Below are positions 1 through 5,944 of a stretch of 5,944 nt of DNA, piece by piece. Source of the DNA: Bacteroidota bacterium (GTDB lineage Bacteria > Bacteroidota > Bacteroidia > Bacteroidales > Prolixibacteraceae); contig JAUZOB010000213.1 of NCBI GenBank assembly GCA_030706665.1, forward strand, positions 1 to 5,944, given 5' to 3'. Numbering within the stretch: the stretch's first letter is position 1; each line of letters begins with the position of its first letter. The notes below the pieces were generated by a model. That model did no database searches and was not told where the DNA came from. It worked only from the letters and a program-made list of their open reading frames with translations. Position numbers and translations under genes: made by a program.

Positions 1-341
1 AAATCAATGCTCTTTTGATTCTGTGTAATCTGAAGGTCTTTTATCATTCGCTTTTTGAATCCGATAAAATTCAGAATGAGGTAGTAGCGCCCCACACGCA
101 CTGAAGAAATAGTAAAAGTTCCATCCGGTGCAGAGATTATCCCTGTTACTAATGTGGAATCTTTTGCAGAATATAATGCAACAGTGGTGTATTCCATCGG
201 TTGATTGGAGGATGCGTCAATCACTTTCCCTTTTATAGTTCCTCCCGCAAGAGGGGTAGAGGAGTATGAATTCGAAGTTCTCGGATTCTGTGCAAATAAG
301 GTAGTCGTAATTATAGAGAAAAATAGAATCAGCCGTTTCAT
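1..341 (-). CDS. Outer-membrane TonB-receptor-like protein, N-terminal part (cut by window edge)
   Basis: Read from the ATG at 341 the frame stays open for 113 codons to the window edge, so the 3' part is missing. The first 17 residues (MKRLILFFSIITTTLFA) form a typical signal peptide with a basic start, a hydrophobic core and a likely cut before Gln18. Residues about 34-113 match a carboxypeptidase-D-regulatory-like beta-sandwich (KGKVIDASSNQPMEY, then ALYSAKDS, PDGTF and NFIGF), the module that precedes the plug and barrel in many Bacteroidota TonB-dependent receptors. By hand count 46 of these 80 residues equal the corresponding part of the complete protein at 999-3455, with no gaps, so the rest of the gene is probably a plug plus barrel of similar size. 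The codons differ widely from the paralogue, so the duplication is old. Ligand unknown. The gene lies on the same strand as its paralogue but 657 bases downstream, so it probably has its own promoter; no clear one was found. Confidence 0.85.
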   Translation of the reverse strand, partial: MKRLILFFSIITTTLFAQNPRTSNSYSSTPLAGGTIKGKVIDASSNQPMEYTTVALYSAKDSTLVTGIISAPDGTFTISSVRVGRYYLILNFIGFKKRMIKDLQITQNQKSID

Positions 342-861
342 GATTGAACTCTTTGTTTGAATATTATCCGGTACAGACTGCAATAAACTCAATCTTCAGA
401 TCTTATAGAATGCAATAAGCAGGCCTTTTGCAATTCTCAGGTAGTTATGCATTAAAGAATGCCGGTTCTTCTTCGTAACGAATTACAAGAAATCTACGAA
501 AATGAAATAGCAAAGTTCTTTTTTGCATGTCTATTCTCATCTCAGTTTGATGAATGAGAAACTAGTTTATGCTTTTTTGCTTAAGAGTTCTTAAAGAAGG
601 AAGGAGCAGATTACAGTATGTTTGGGATAATATGAAGAACGAGTCAGATGTGTTACTTTATTATCTGGAAGGGAGGATCTGCTTTATTACGGGGAGGAGG
701 AAAAGAAAATAATGTATTCAATAAATAGAAGGGATGGTTTTGTTGCTTTTATGATACTGGTCTGAATTCTTTTCGGATATTCTTTATTCTAACTTTTTAA
801 GAACAGAGGTTTGATCAATTTCGGCATTCTTTGATAATTGGGGATTTGTTTGAGTATGTTA
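342..861. other. Non-coding AT-rich gap between the two receptor paralogues
   Basis: No open frame of credible length was found on either strand. The stretch should contain the promoter and 5' leader of the receptor gene that starts at 341, but no good TTTG / TAnnTTTG pair at the usual spacing was found. Short dyads are present: TTCTCAT (534-540) with ATGAGAA (554-560), and TTAAGA (581-586) with TCTTAA (589-594). The sequence is purine-rich around 595-735 on the plus strand. None of these was strong enough for a functional call. Confidence 0.6.
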
Positions 862-993
862 TAAAGTGCATTGGCGGAATTTGGATTGAGTAATTCAATA
901 TTCCGGAATTCAGAATTTCAAATGCATTGTATCCTGCAACTGTAACTGATCAATTTCTTTTCAGTTGACCGTTAATTCCGCCAATACGCTTTA
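862..993. repeat. 132-base element with near-perfect 20-base inverted terminal repeats
   Basis: The left arm (862-881) and the right arm (974-993) are reverse complements at 18 of 20 positions, with an unbroken 12-base core ATTGGCGGAATT (870-881) against AATTCCGCCAAT (974-985). The 92-base interior holds further dyads: ATTCCGGAAT (900-909, a palindrome) and AACTGA (944-949) with TCAGTT (961-966). The right arm begins five bases past the stop codon of the receptor gene at 999-3455, so in the transcript it would form a long hairpin just after the coding region. It could be a small non-autonomous repeat (MITE-like) or an elaborate 3'-end / RNA-stabilising structure. No target-site duplication is visible at the edges and no T-run follows the left arm on the minus strand, so neither reading is proven. 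Confidence 0.6.
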
Positions 994-998
994 GTAGA

Positions 999-3455
999 TT
1001 AATTTATATACTGATTTTCCAAAGAAGGTTCTTCTGCCTTTTTCTTCTCCGGTTTATAATTGTTGATTTTATAACTTATAGTCAGAGTCAAAGTTCTCTT
1101 TTCCATGTAATGGTTGCTTTCGCTGATAAAGTTTGTCCCGGTAGCAGTAAAGCTTCGATTCATAGATCCCAGAACATTTTGTACCTGAAGTACTGCAGAT
1201 AGCCTGCGATTTAAGAGATCTTTTTGAACAGCCATGTCTAATCCAAACATTTCTTTACTCGTACCCTGAGCTGTTACTGAAGGCCCACGATAAAAACCGT
1301 TTATCTGAAATTTGGTAGTCTTCTCCACTTGTGCACTCATGTTAAGGCGGAGGTTGTAATTGGTGCTGTTTTTATCTACCGCATTACTAATTAAGGTTCC
1401 CTTGAGTTTATAGTTGAATACGTCTGCTGTTAAGGTTGACTTCAGCCATTTGGTCAGGTCCATGCTAGCCATTAATTCTGCTCCCAACGAATAACTTTCA
1501 TTCATGTTCTCCATTGAATTGATGAAGATATTACTGTTCTCTTTTGGGGTCATAACTCTGGTAATCAGGTCATGATTGACTCTGTAGTAGGTTTCAAAAG
1601 AAATGAAAGAGGATTTCATTTTCTTAATAACCGAAAGTTCATAAGAGTCAACAAATTCGGGTTTTAATGCAGGATTTCCTTGTCTGATGTTGTTGGGGTC
1701 CATATACATAGGGAAAGGGTTGAGGTCATGGTCCTCAGGTCTTTGGACTCGTCTGGTATAGCTTGCAAGTGTTTGAATTGTAGGAGTGATATCTTCCGAT
1801 AAATGAATTGTGGGGAATAAATCAAAACGATCAATGGTCGTTGTCTTGGAAGCCTCTGCCTGGGCGATTTTTCTGTAATTGTATTCGCCTCGTAATCCGA
1901 GTTGATATTGAATCTTGCTAAGTTTCCCTTCAAATGTTGCATAGACTGCATGTATGTCTTCCGTATATTTCGCCAAAGAGTTCAGTGTTTCGACAGGTAG
2001 TTTTCCTGCCTGATCGAGCTGATTGAAGGTGTAATTGTCGTCTTCTGTTTTGATTTGAGATTGAATCCCGGCTTCGAATTTTTTACCTCCTTCCAATGGA
2101 AGTGTGTAATCTATCTTAACGCGATATTCATTAGAAGGAACACTTTCAACGGAGGTGGTATTTTGATTTGTCACATTTTCGGGTACTTCCGACGGATTTA
2201 GAATAGTCTCATTTTGAATGTTTGATATGTCTCCGTCTCTTTTTGCAAAATACAGAAGGGCACTCAATTCATGTCCTTTATCGTCAAATTTATGTTGCCA
2301 ATTTAGATTGAGATTATAAAAGTTCATCTTTCCATCCATGCTTGAAGAATTCGATGCAATCTTTTGATAAGATGCAGGACTGAAATAAGTCGAATCTAGT
2401 GAATTTGATGTCGGGTGAAAATTGAAATTTCCTATCCCTGCAAGGAAAGAGATTACATCCTTTTGAGTCATCTTGTAATCGAACCCTCCCCGAAATGTAT
2501 TAGATTTAAATCTGGGGTTTCGCGTTCCGTTGCTTGTCAAGATCTGAGCCGGATTTGTTATTGTACTTTCTCTGTAACTGTCAAATGTTGAGTAGCGTTT
2601 CATATCGCTGAAATTCATCGATAAAATATAGTTGAATTTTCCTTTGTTGTAATTAAGGGATACATCGGAACGATATTTATCACGGGTTCCTACGGAAGCA
2701 TTAACGATTCCGGTAAGCCCCAGATTGACATTCTTTTTTAGGATCACATTGATGATCCCTGCAACTCCTGAAGGATCATACTTGGCCGAGGGATTTGTGA
2801 TAACTTCAATGTTCTCAATGGAGGTTGCCGGAATTTGTTTAAGAGCGTCGCTCCCCGACAGTACCGAGGGGCGCCCGTCAATCAGAACGGTAAAACTCGA
2901 ACTTCCGCGAAGTGTCAGATTTCCATCAACGTCGACATTTACTGAAGGAATATTCTGTAAGGCTTCAATTGCGGTCCCGTTTCTTGAGTTGATATCTTGT
3001 CCGACGTTCACTACTTTCTTGTCAAGTTTATATTGAACCTGTGATTGTGCTGCAGTAACTGTAACTTCTTGCAGAGAATGACCACCCGAGCTTAATCTGA
3101 TATTGCCAATATCATATAACTTTTTGTTGGGGGAGATCTGGATATTCTTTATCGTTTGCTTCTGGAAACCAATAAAGTTGATGACTGCATAATACTGCCC
3201 ATATTTTAATGGTTTTACAGAGAATGTTCCATCGACAGCAGTAACGGCTCCGGAAATAAGAGCCGAATCTTTAGCTGAGTAAAGTGCAATGCTGGCATAC
3301 TCCATGGGCTGGTTCGACGAAGCATCGATAATCTTCCCTTTTAAAACTCCACTTGATGCGGGATCCGGAATGGATGCTTTTGTATTGCCCGGAATCTGAG
3401 CAAAAAGATTTGTAGTAAGAAGGGTTAGTATTAAAAGACTAAAAAGATTTTTCAT
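999..3455 (-). CDS. Outer-membrane beta-barrel TonB-receptor-like protein (818 aa)
   Basis: This is a complete Bacteroidota outer-membrane protein of the TonB-dependent receptor-like 'outer membrane beta-barrel family'. Residues 1-19 are a signal peptide (MKNLFSLLILTLLTTNLFA, likely cut before Gln20). Residues about 36-122 form a carboxypeptidase-D-regulatory-like domain (KGKIIDASSNQPMEY). Residues about 125-242 form the plug, with LQEVTVTA, TLRGSSSFTVLIDGRP and IEVITNPSAKYDPSGVAGII. Residues about 243-797 are the barrel, including the family motif at 572-600 (RPEDHDLNPFP, then DPNNIRQGNPALKPE) and a last strand near 787-797. A charged 20-residue tail follows. At about 820 residues it is shorter than SusC proteins (about 1000), and no SusD partner is present, so it is probably not a polysaccharide-utilisation SusC. 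I chose ATG 3455 because it puts the signal peptide at residue 1 and matches the paralogue; an in-frame TTG at 3467 would add four residues. The ligand (a siderophore, peptide or lipid, for instance) cannot be told. Confidence 0.93.
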   Translation of the reverse strand: MKNLFSLLILTLLTTNLFAQIPGNTKASIPDPASSGVLKGKIIDASSNQPMEYASIALYSAKDSALISGAVTAVDGTFSVKPLKYGQYYAVINFIGFQKQTIKNIQISPNKKLYDIGNIRLSSGGHSLQEVTVTAAQSQVQYKLDKKVVNVGQDINSRNGTAIEALQNIPSVNVDVDGNLTLRGSSSFTVLIDGRPSVLSGSDALKQIPATSIENIEVITNPSAKYDPSGVAGIINVILKKNVNLGLTGIVNASVGTRDKYRSDVSLNYNKGKFNYILSMNFSDMKRYSTFDSYRESTITNPAQILTSNGTRNPRFKSNTFRGGFDYKMTQKDVISFLAGIGNFNFHPTSNSLDSTYFSPASYQKIASNSSSMDGKMNFYNLNLNWQHKFDDKGHELSALLYFAKRDGDISNIQNETILNPSEVPENVTNQNTTSVESVPSNEYRVKIDYTLPLEGGKKFEAGIQSQIKTEDDNYTFNQLDQAGKLPVETLNSLAKYTEDIHAVYATFEGKLSKIQYQLGLRGEYNYRKIAQAEASKTTTIDRFDLFPTIHLSEDITPTIQTLASYTRRVQRPEDHDLNPFPMYMDPNNIRQGNPALKPEFVDSYELSVIKKMKSSFISFETYYRVNHDLITRVMTPKENSNIFINSMENMNESYSLGAELMASMDLTKWLKSTLTADVFNYKLKGTLISNAVDKNSTNYNLRLNMSAQVEKTTKFQINGFYRGPSVTAQGTSKEMFGLDMAVQKDLLNRRLSAVLQVQNVLGSMNRSFTATGTNFISESNHYMEKRTLTLTISYKINNYKPEKKKAEEPSLENQYIN

Positions 3456-3547
3456 TTCTATAATCAATTTGATTTTCTCTATTTAAGACTTTACAAGTAA
3501 GAAAAAGTTTAAATGGTTTTATGTGACTTTGCAATTTGTTAACAAAT

Positions 3548-3579
3548 AAAAAGCTGATCTTATTCAGAATCAGCTTTTT
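3548..3579 (-). terminator. Rho-independent terminator after the acyl-CoA synthetase gene
   Basis: AAAAAGCTGAT (3548-3558) and ATCAGCTTTTT (3569-3579) form a perfect 11-base-pair stem with a 10-base loop. On the minus strand it starts five bases past the ligase stop codon and ends in a T-run. The arms carry A-runs and T-runs symmetrically, so it could stop transcription from either side. It separates the ligase from the receptor gene downstream, which therefore probably has its own promoter in 3456-3547; no good consensus match was found there. Confidence 0.85.
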
Positions 3580-3584
3580 ATGAT

Positions 3585-5495
3585 TTATCGGTTATGCCAT
3601 GCATTTAAATTCTTAATATTCTGTTCATTTTTGATATCCCGGGCTTCCGGAGAATAAAGGAATTTGAGACTATCCTTGTAATGTTCGATGATCTTTCCTC
3701 GTACAATTTTCATCGTTGAGTTCAGTAAATGATTCTCCTCTGTAAAAGGTTCCGGTAAAATCAGAATATTCGAAGGAAGCCATCGTTCCGGGAATTGTCC
3801 TGCATATTTTCCACCTTTCAGATATGCATTGATTTCCTCATCGATCAACTGAAGTCCGGCAAGGATGCCTTCTTCGGTCCCCGGTTTGATCCCATTCTTC
3901 TCTAATGCCCGATTTAATCCGGCGATGTTGGGAACAATCAGCCCGACGGTATAAGGATCCTGATTATTATACAACATGGCCTGATCGATTAGAGGTGATT
4001 GGTCAATCAATGCTTCTTCAATGCCTTCGGGACTATATTTTTCGCCGTCGTTCCCAATCAGCAAACTCTTAAAACGGCCAAATACCAATAAAAAGTCGTC
4101 TTCATCCAAATAACCCATGTCGCCGGTGTGAAGCCAGCCATCTTTGATTGTTTCTTCTGTAGCTTTGGGATTCTTCCAATAACCCTGCATTACATTCTCT
4201 CCCCGAATCACGATCTCTCCTTTTTGCCCCTTAGGAAGTTCTTTTCCATCTTCGTCGCAGATCTTTAGGTCCATGTATTTCACGACTTGTCCGGAAGTGC
4301 CGAATTTGATATTTTGTAAAGAGTTGGAAGAAATCACCGGAGAGGCTTCGGATAGTCCGTAACCCTGGCACATGGGGACTCCTATTGCATAAAAGAATCG
4401 TTGAAGCTCGATGTCGAGCAAGGCCCCTCCTCCGATGAAGAATTTTAGTTCTCCGCCAAAGGCTTCCCTTACTTTGCTGAATAATATTTTGTCGTAGAAT
4501 GCAACCAGTGGTTTAAGAATTATTCTCCATCCTTTCCCTTTGTTCCATCCATTCCCATTGTATTGATAGGCTATTTTAAGCCCTTGCTGAAAGAGCTTCT
4601 CTGTTGCAGGGCCTTTCTTGCGGATTCCGTTCTCGATGTTCTTTCTGAAGTTTTTGGCAAGAGCAGGCACACTCATTAAAATATGCGGTTTAAATTCTTT
4701 GATGTTTTCAGGAACATTCTTTAAGGTCTCTATGGAGTTTTTCCCGATCTTGACAGATCCGACCGAAGCTCCATTTACAATGAAACTATAAAGACAGGCC
4801 GTGTGTGCAAATGCATGATCCCATGGTAGTATTGCCAAAGTCCGGTAGTCCGGCGATATAACCATGAGGGTGTTTGCCTGTTTTACATTAGCCGTATAGT
4901 TGAGATGTGTCAGTACAATCCCCTTCGGATCAGCCGTAGTTCCTGATGTATATGAAATATTGGCCAGATCATCGGGTTGTATGTTTTTCCATATCGATTC
5001 GAATTCCTCACGCTTTTCGTTCAGGATCTTATCTCCCAGATTTAAGATGGTCTGAAAATCGAAATCATTTACCTCTGGATTGTTTTTCCCGTCAATGTAG
5101 ATAACATACTTCAGATCCGGCAAATCTTTTCTGATCTCTTCGATCTTAGCGGATTGACTTCTTGAAGTAATAATCATTTTAGCCCCCGAATGTTCAAGTC
5201 TGAATTTTAATTCGGACTGTGCATCGAGCTTAATGGATAGTGGGACATTTACCCCACCGGCATATAAAATTCCTAGTTCGCCAATCAGCCATGCATTTCT
5301 TCCTTCTGAAATTAATCCTACACGATCTCCCTTCTGAAGACCGAGAGCCATTAATCCTGCGCCAAATTTGAGAACCTTCTCTCTTGTTTCCCGATAGGTT
5401 GTCCCGATGTACTGATTTTCAGGTTTCTCCCATAATAAGATATTGTCAGGAAATTTTTCTACACTGGTTTCAAAAAGTTCGATAAGGGTTCTCAT
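3585..5495 (-). CDS. Long-chain fatty acid-CoA ligase-type AMP-forming synthetase (636 aa)
   Basis: This is a cytoplasmic member of the ANL (acyl-adenylate-forming) superfamily. It most resembles the FAA1-like long-chain acyl-CoA synthetases (COG1022 type), which use ATP to make acyl-AMP and then transfer the acyl group to CoA. Visible motifs, in order: the phosphate-binding loop YTSGTTADPKG (182-192); the adenine-binding YGLSEASPVIS (379-389); WLHTGDMG (454-461); the hinge GRFKSLLIG (473-481) followed by NDGEKYSPEGIEEAL (482-496); and a C-terminal STMKIVRGKI (593-602) whose Lys596 is the likely catalytic lysine of the adenylation step. The length is normal for the group. There is no signal peptide or membrane segment. 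The start ATG at 5495 has an A-rich upstream context and no Shine-Dalgarno sequence, as usual in this phylum. The likely role is activating exogenous or recycled fatty acids for beta-oxidation or lipid synthesis. Chain-length preference cannot be read from the sequence, and other carboxylic acids remain possible. Confidence 0.94.
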   Translation of the reverse strand: MRTLIELFETSVEKFPDNILLWEKPENQYIGTTYRETREKVLKFGAGLMALGLQKGDRVGLISEGRNAWLIGELGILYAGGVNVPLSIKLDAQSELKFRLEHSGAKMIITSRSQSAKIEEIRKDLPDLKYVIYIDGKNNPEVNDFDFQTILNLGDKILNEKREEFESIWKNIQPDDLANISYTSGTTADPKGIVLTHLNYTANVKQANTLMVISPDYRTLAILPWDHAFAHTACLYSFIVNGASVGSVKIGKNSIETLKNVPENIKEFKPHILMSVPALAKNFRKNIENGIRKKGPATEKLFQQGLKIAYQYNGNGWNKGKGWRIILKPLVAFYDKILFSKVREAFGGELKFFIGGGALLDIELQRFFYAIGVPMCQGYGLSEASPVISSNSLQNIKFGTSGQVVKYMDLKICDEDGKELPKGQKGEIVIRGENVMQGYWKNPKATEETIKDGWLHTGDMGYLDEDDFLLVFGRFKSLLIGNDGEKYSPEGIEEALIDQSPLIDQAMLYNNQDPYTVGLIVPNIAGLNRALEKNGIKPGTEEGILAGLQLIDEEINAYLKGGKYAGQFPERWLPSNILILPEPFTEENHLLNSTMKIVRGKIIEHYKDSLKFLYSPEARDIKNEQNIKNLNAWHNR

Positions 5496-5534
5496 TTCTT
5501 TTAAAGTATAATTATATCGTTGTGTAAATCTGTT

Positions 5535-5580
5535 TGTTCCGGCCGCTTTAGCTTATTATCCCCAAATTTGGAACAGCGGC
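5535..5580 (-). promoter_or_regulatory. Overlapping dyads at the start of the ligase 5' leader
   Basis: Just downstream of the predicted promoter, three self-complementary elements are packed into 46 bases: GCCGCT (5542-5547) with AGCGGC (5575-5580); TGTTCC (5535-5540) with GGAACA (5570-5575); and the 10-base palindrome CCAAATTTGG (5562-5571). The first two stems interleave and share base 5575, so in RNA they would compete with each other. They could be an operator for a regulator of fatty-acid genes or a leader structure. Only the complementarity is seen; the function is inference. Confidence 0.4.
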
Positions 5581-5581
5581 A

Positions 5582-5612
5582 TAAATATATTATTATAAAT
5601 GCATTGACCAAA
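5582..5612 (-). promoter_or_regulatory. Bacteroidota-type promoter for the acyl-CoA synthetase gene
   Basis: On the minus strand TTTG (5612-5609) is followed after exactly 19 bases by TATATTTA (5589-5582). This agrees with the phylum's -33 TTTG / -7 TAnnTTTG pattern except for the last base. Transcription would start near 5575-5578, giving a leader of about 80 bases before the ATG at 5495. It is the best promoter match in the window. Confidence 0.65.
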
Positions 5613-5665
5613 GTTGCATTTGTATTTTGAATGTCAAAAATAACATTAGACAGAAAACAATTGTG

Positions 5666-5673
5666 TAACTTTA
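5666..5673 (+). promoter_or_regulatory. Weak candidate -7 element for the rightward RNA
   Basis: TAACTTTA fits TAnnTTTG except for its last base and lies just before the GGGGAGTAGC motif, so a transcript would begin near 5680. No TTTG lies at the usual distance upstream (only TTAG at 5646-5649, 16 bases away), so this is a tentative call. Confidence 0.25.
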
Positions 5674-5677
5674 AATG

Positions 5678-5944
5678 TAAAGGGGAGTAGCTGAAGATAT
5701 AACAATCCGACAGACAGGTGTATGCCTTTATTTTAAGCTCGATTCTGATTCTATAAGTATGCTCACGGGATGGTCAGGCTTGCAAACAGGTCCGTAAGAA
5801 AATTTGCTCAGCGGTGTACTAACTAGGGTGCATCTACGAAACAACAAGGGAGCAACACCATACTTCGTTCGTCCTTTAGACGTGGTTCAGTCGTGGTTCC
5901 TATATCGAAATGATAATCAGATCCTGTTTAAACTCCGTTTGAGT
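5678..5944 (+). promoter_or_regulatory. Candidate structured RNA leader, yybP-ykoY (manganese riboswitch)-like
   Basis: AAAGGGGAGTAGC (5679-5691) equals the 5' P1/L1 signature I recall for yybP-ykoY riboswitches, which sense Mn2+ and sit before genes for metal exporters (TerC-like, UPF0016/MntP-like, P-type ATPases). TAAAGG (5678-5683) can pair with CCTTTA (5873-5878) to close the domain. Other possible helices are GCTGA (5690-5694) with TCAGC (5808-5812), GGTGT (5813-5817) with ACACC (5855-5859), and AAGTATG (5755-5761) with CATACTT (5859-5865). Some of these exclude each other. ACTC (5932-5935) and GAGT (5941-5944) start a hairpin cut by the window edge, possibly a terminator or expression platform. 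Against the call: the usual 3' partner GCAAGACC is not clearly present (GTTCGTCC at its place), and the element is longer than the shortest family members. It may instead be another structured RNA or a stand-alone small RNA. The regulated gene would lie to the right, outside the window. Confidence 0.35.

Noticed and set aside
632..765. Two tiny plus-strand frames (26 and 17 codons) with overlapping stop and start at 710-714
   Set aside because: They are too short, have no recognisable content or promoter, and such frames are expected by chance; the TAATG overlap alone is not evidence.
862..993. Integron attC site as an explanation of the inverted repeat
   Set aside because: The size would fit, but the required RYYYAAC / GTTRRRY core sites are not at the ends.
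1664..1951. A 95-codon minus-strand open frame in another phase of the receptor gene
   Set aside because: It overlaps the receptor coding sequence in a different frame and its translation is low-complexity and unlike any family I know.
2725..3036. A 103-codon plus-strand open frame inside the receptor gene
   Set aside because: It lies wholly antisense within the well-supported receptor gene and shows no domain, signal or start context of its own.
5765..5812. Resemblance of CAGGTCCGTAAG and nearby bases to the SRP RNA tip
   Set aside because: The conserved GGAAGGA part is not kept, and the flanking bases do not form the SRP hairpin.
5798..5944. A plus-strand frame open for 49 codons to the window edge
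   Set aside because: It has no ATG start, matches no family I recognise, and an open run of this length is not unusual by chance; it also overlaps the candidate structured RNA.
5900..5944. A possible 3' end of a minus-strand gene (14 codons then TAG at 5900)
   Set aside because: The translated piece looks protein-like but is far too short to tell from chance.
5680..5944. tmRNA, RNase P RNA or group II intron as identity of the right-edge region
   Set aside because: No tmRNA tag or CCA-ended acceptor, no RNase P P4 GAGGAAAGTCC core, and no intron domain V were found.

Overview
The window looks like chromosomal DNA of a member of the Bacteroidota. The main reasons are: outer-membrane beta-barrel proteins with the phylum's typical N-terminal carboxypeptidase-D-like regulatory domain followed by a TonB-receptor plug; A-rich start contexts with no clear Shine-Dalgarno sequence; and one promoter that fits the TTTG / TAnnTTTG pattern of this phylum. 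Genus cannot be called from this sequence alone.

Layout. Three genes lie on the minus strand. Reading in their direction, the first is a complete long-chain acyl-CoA synthetase-type AMP-forming ligase (3585-5495), with its own good promoter (5582-5612) and a strong hairpin terminator (3548-3579). Next comes a complete 818-residue outer-membrane receptor-like beta-barrel protein (999-3455). After a 657-base non-coding gap comes the first 113 codons of a second protein of the same family (1-341), cut by the window edge. The two receptor genes are diverged tandem paralogues: about 57% identical over the 80 comparable residues after the signal peptide, counted by hand. The gap between them carries a 132-base element bounded by near-perfect 20-base inverted repeats (862-993), starting five bases past the stop of the upstream receptor gene.

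The right end (5613-5944) has no convincing gene. It holds, on the plus strand, an exact copy of the 13-base stretch AAAGGGGAGTAGC (5679-5691), which I recall as the 5' signature of yybP-ykoY manganese riboswitches. A complementary CCTTTA lies about 190 bases downstream, several internal helices can be drawn, and a short hairpin starts at the very edge. This is the most interesting part of the window: a candidate structured RNA leader, read away from the ligase gene, whose target gene would lie just outside. The match covers only the 5' signature, so the family assignment is tentative.

How the genes work together: the ligase should activate fatty acids in the cytoplasm as acyl-CoA, and the receptor-like proteins sit in the outer membrane. 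The terminator between them argues against one operon, and nothing in the sequence proves a shared pathway. No mobile-element genes, CRISPR array, tRNA or rRNA were seen.
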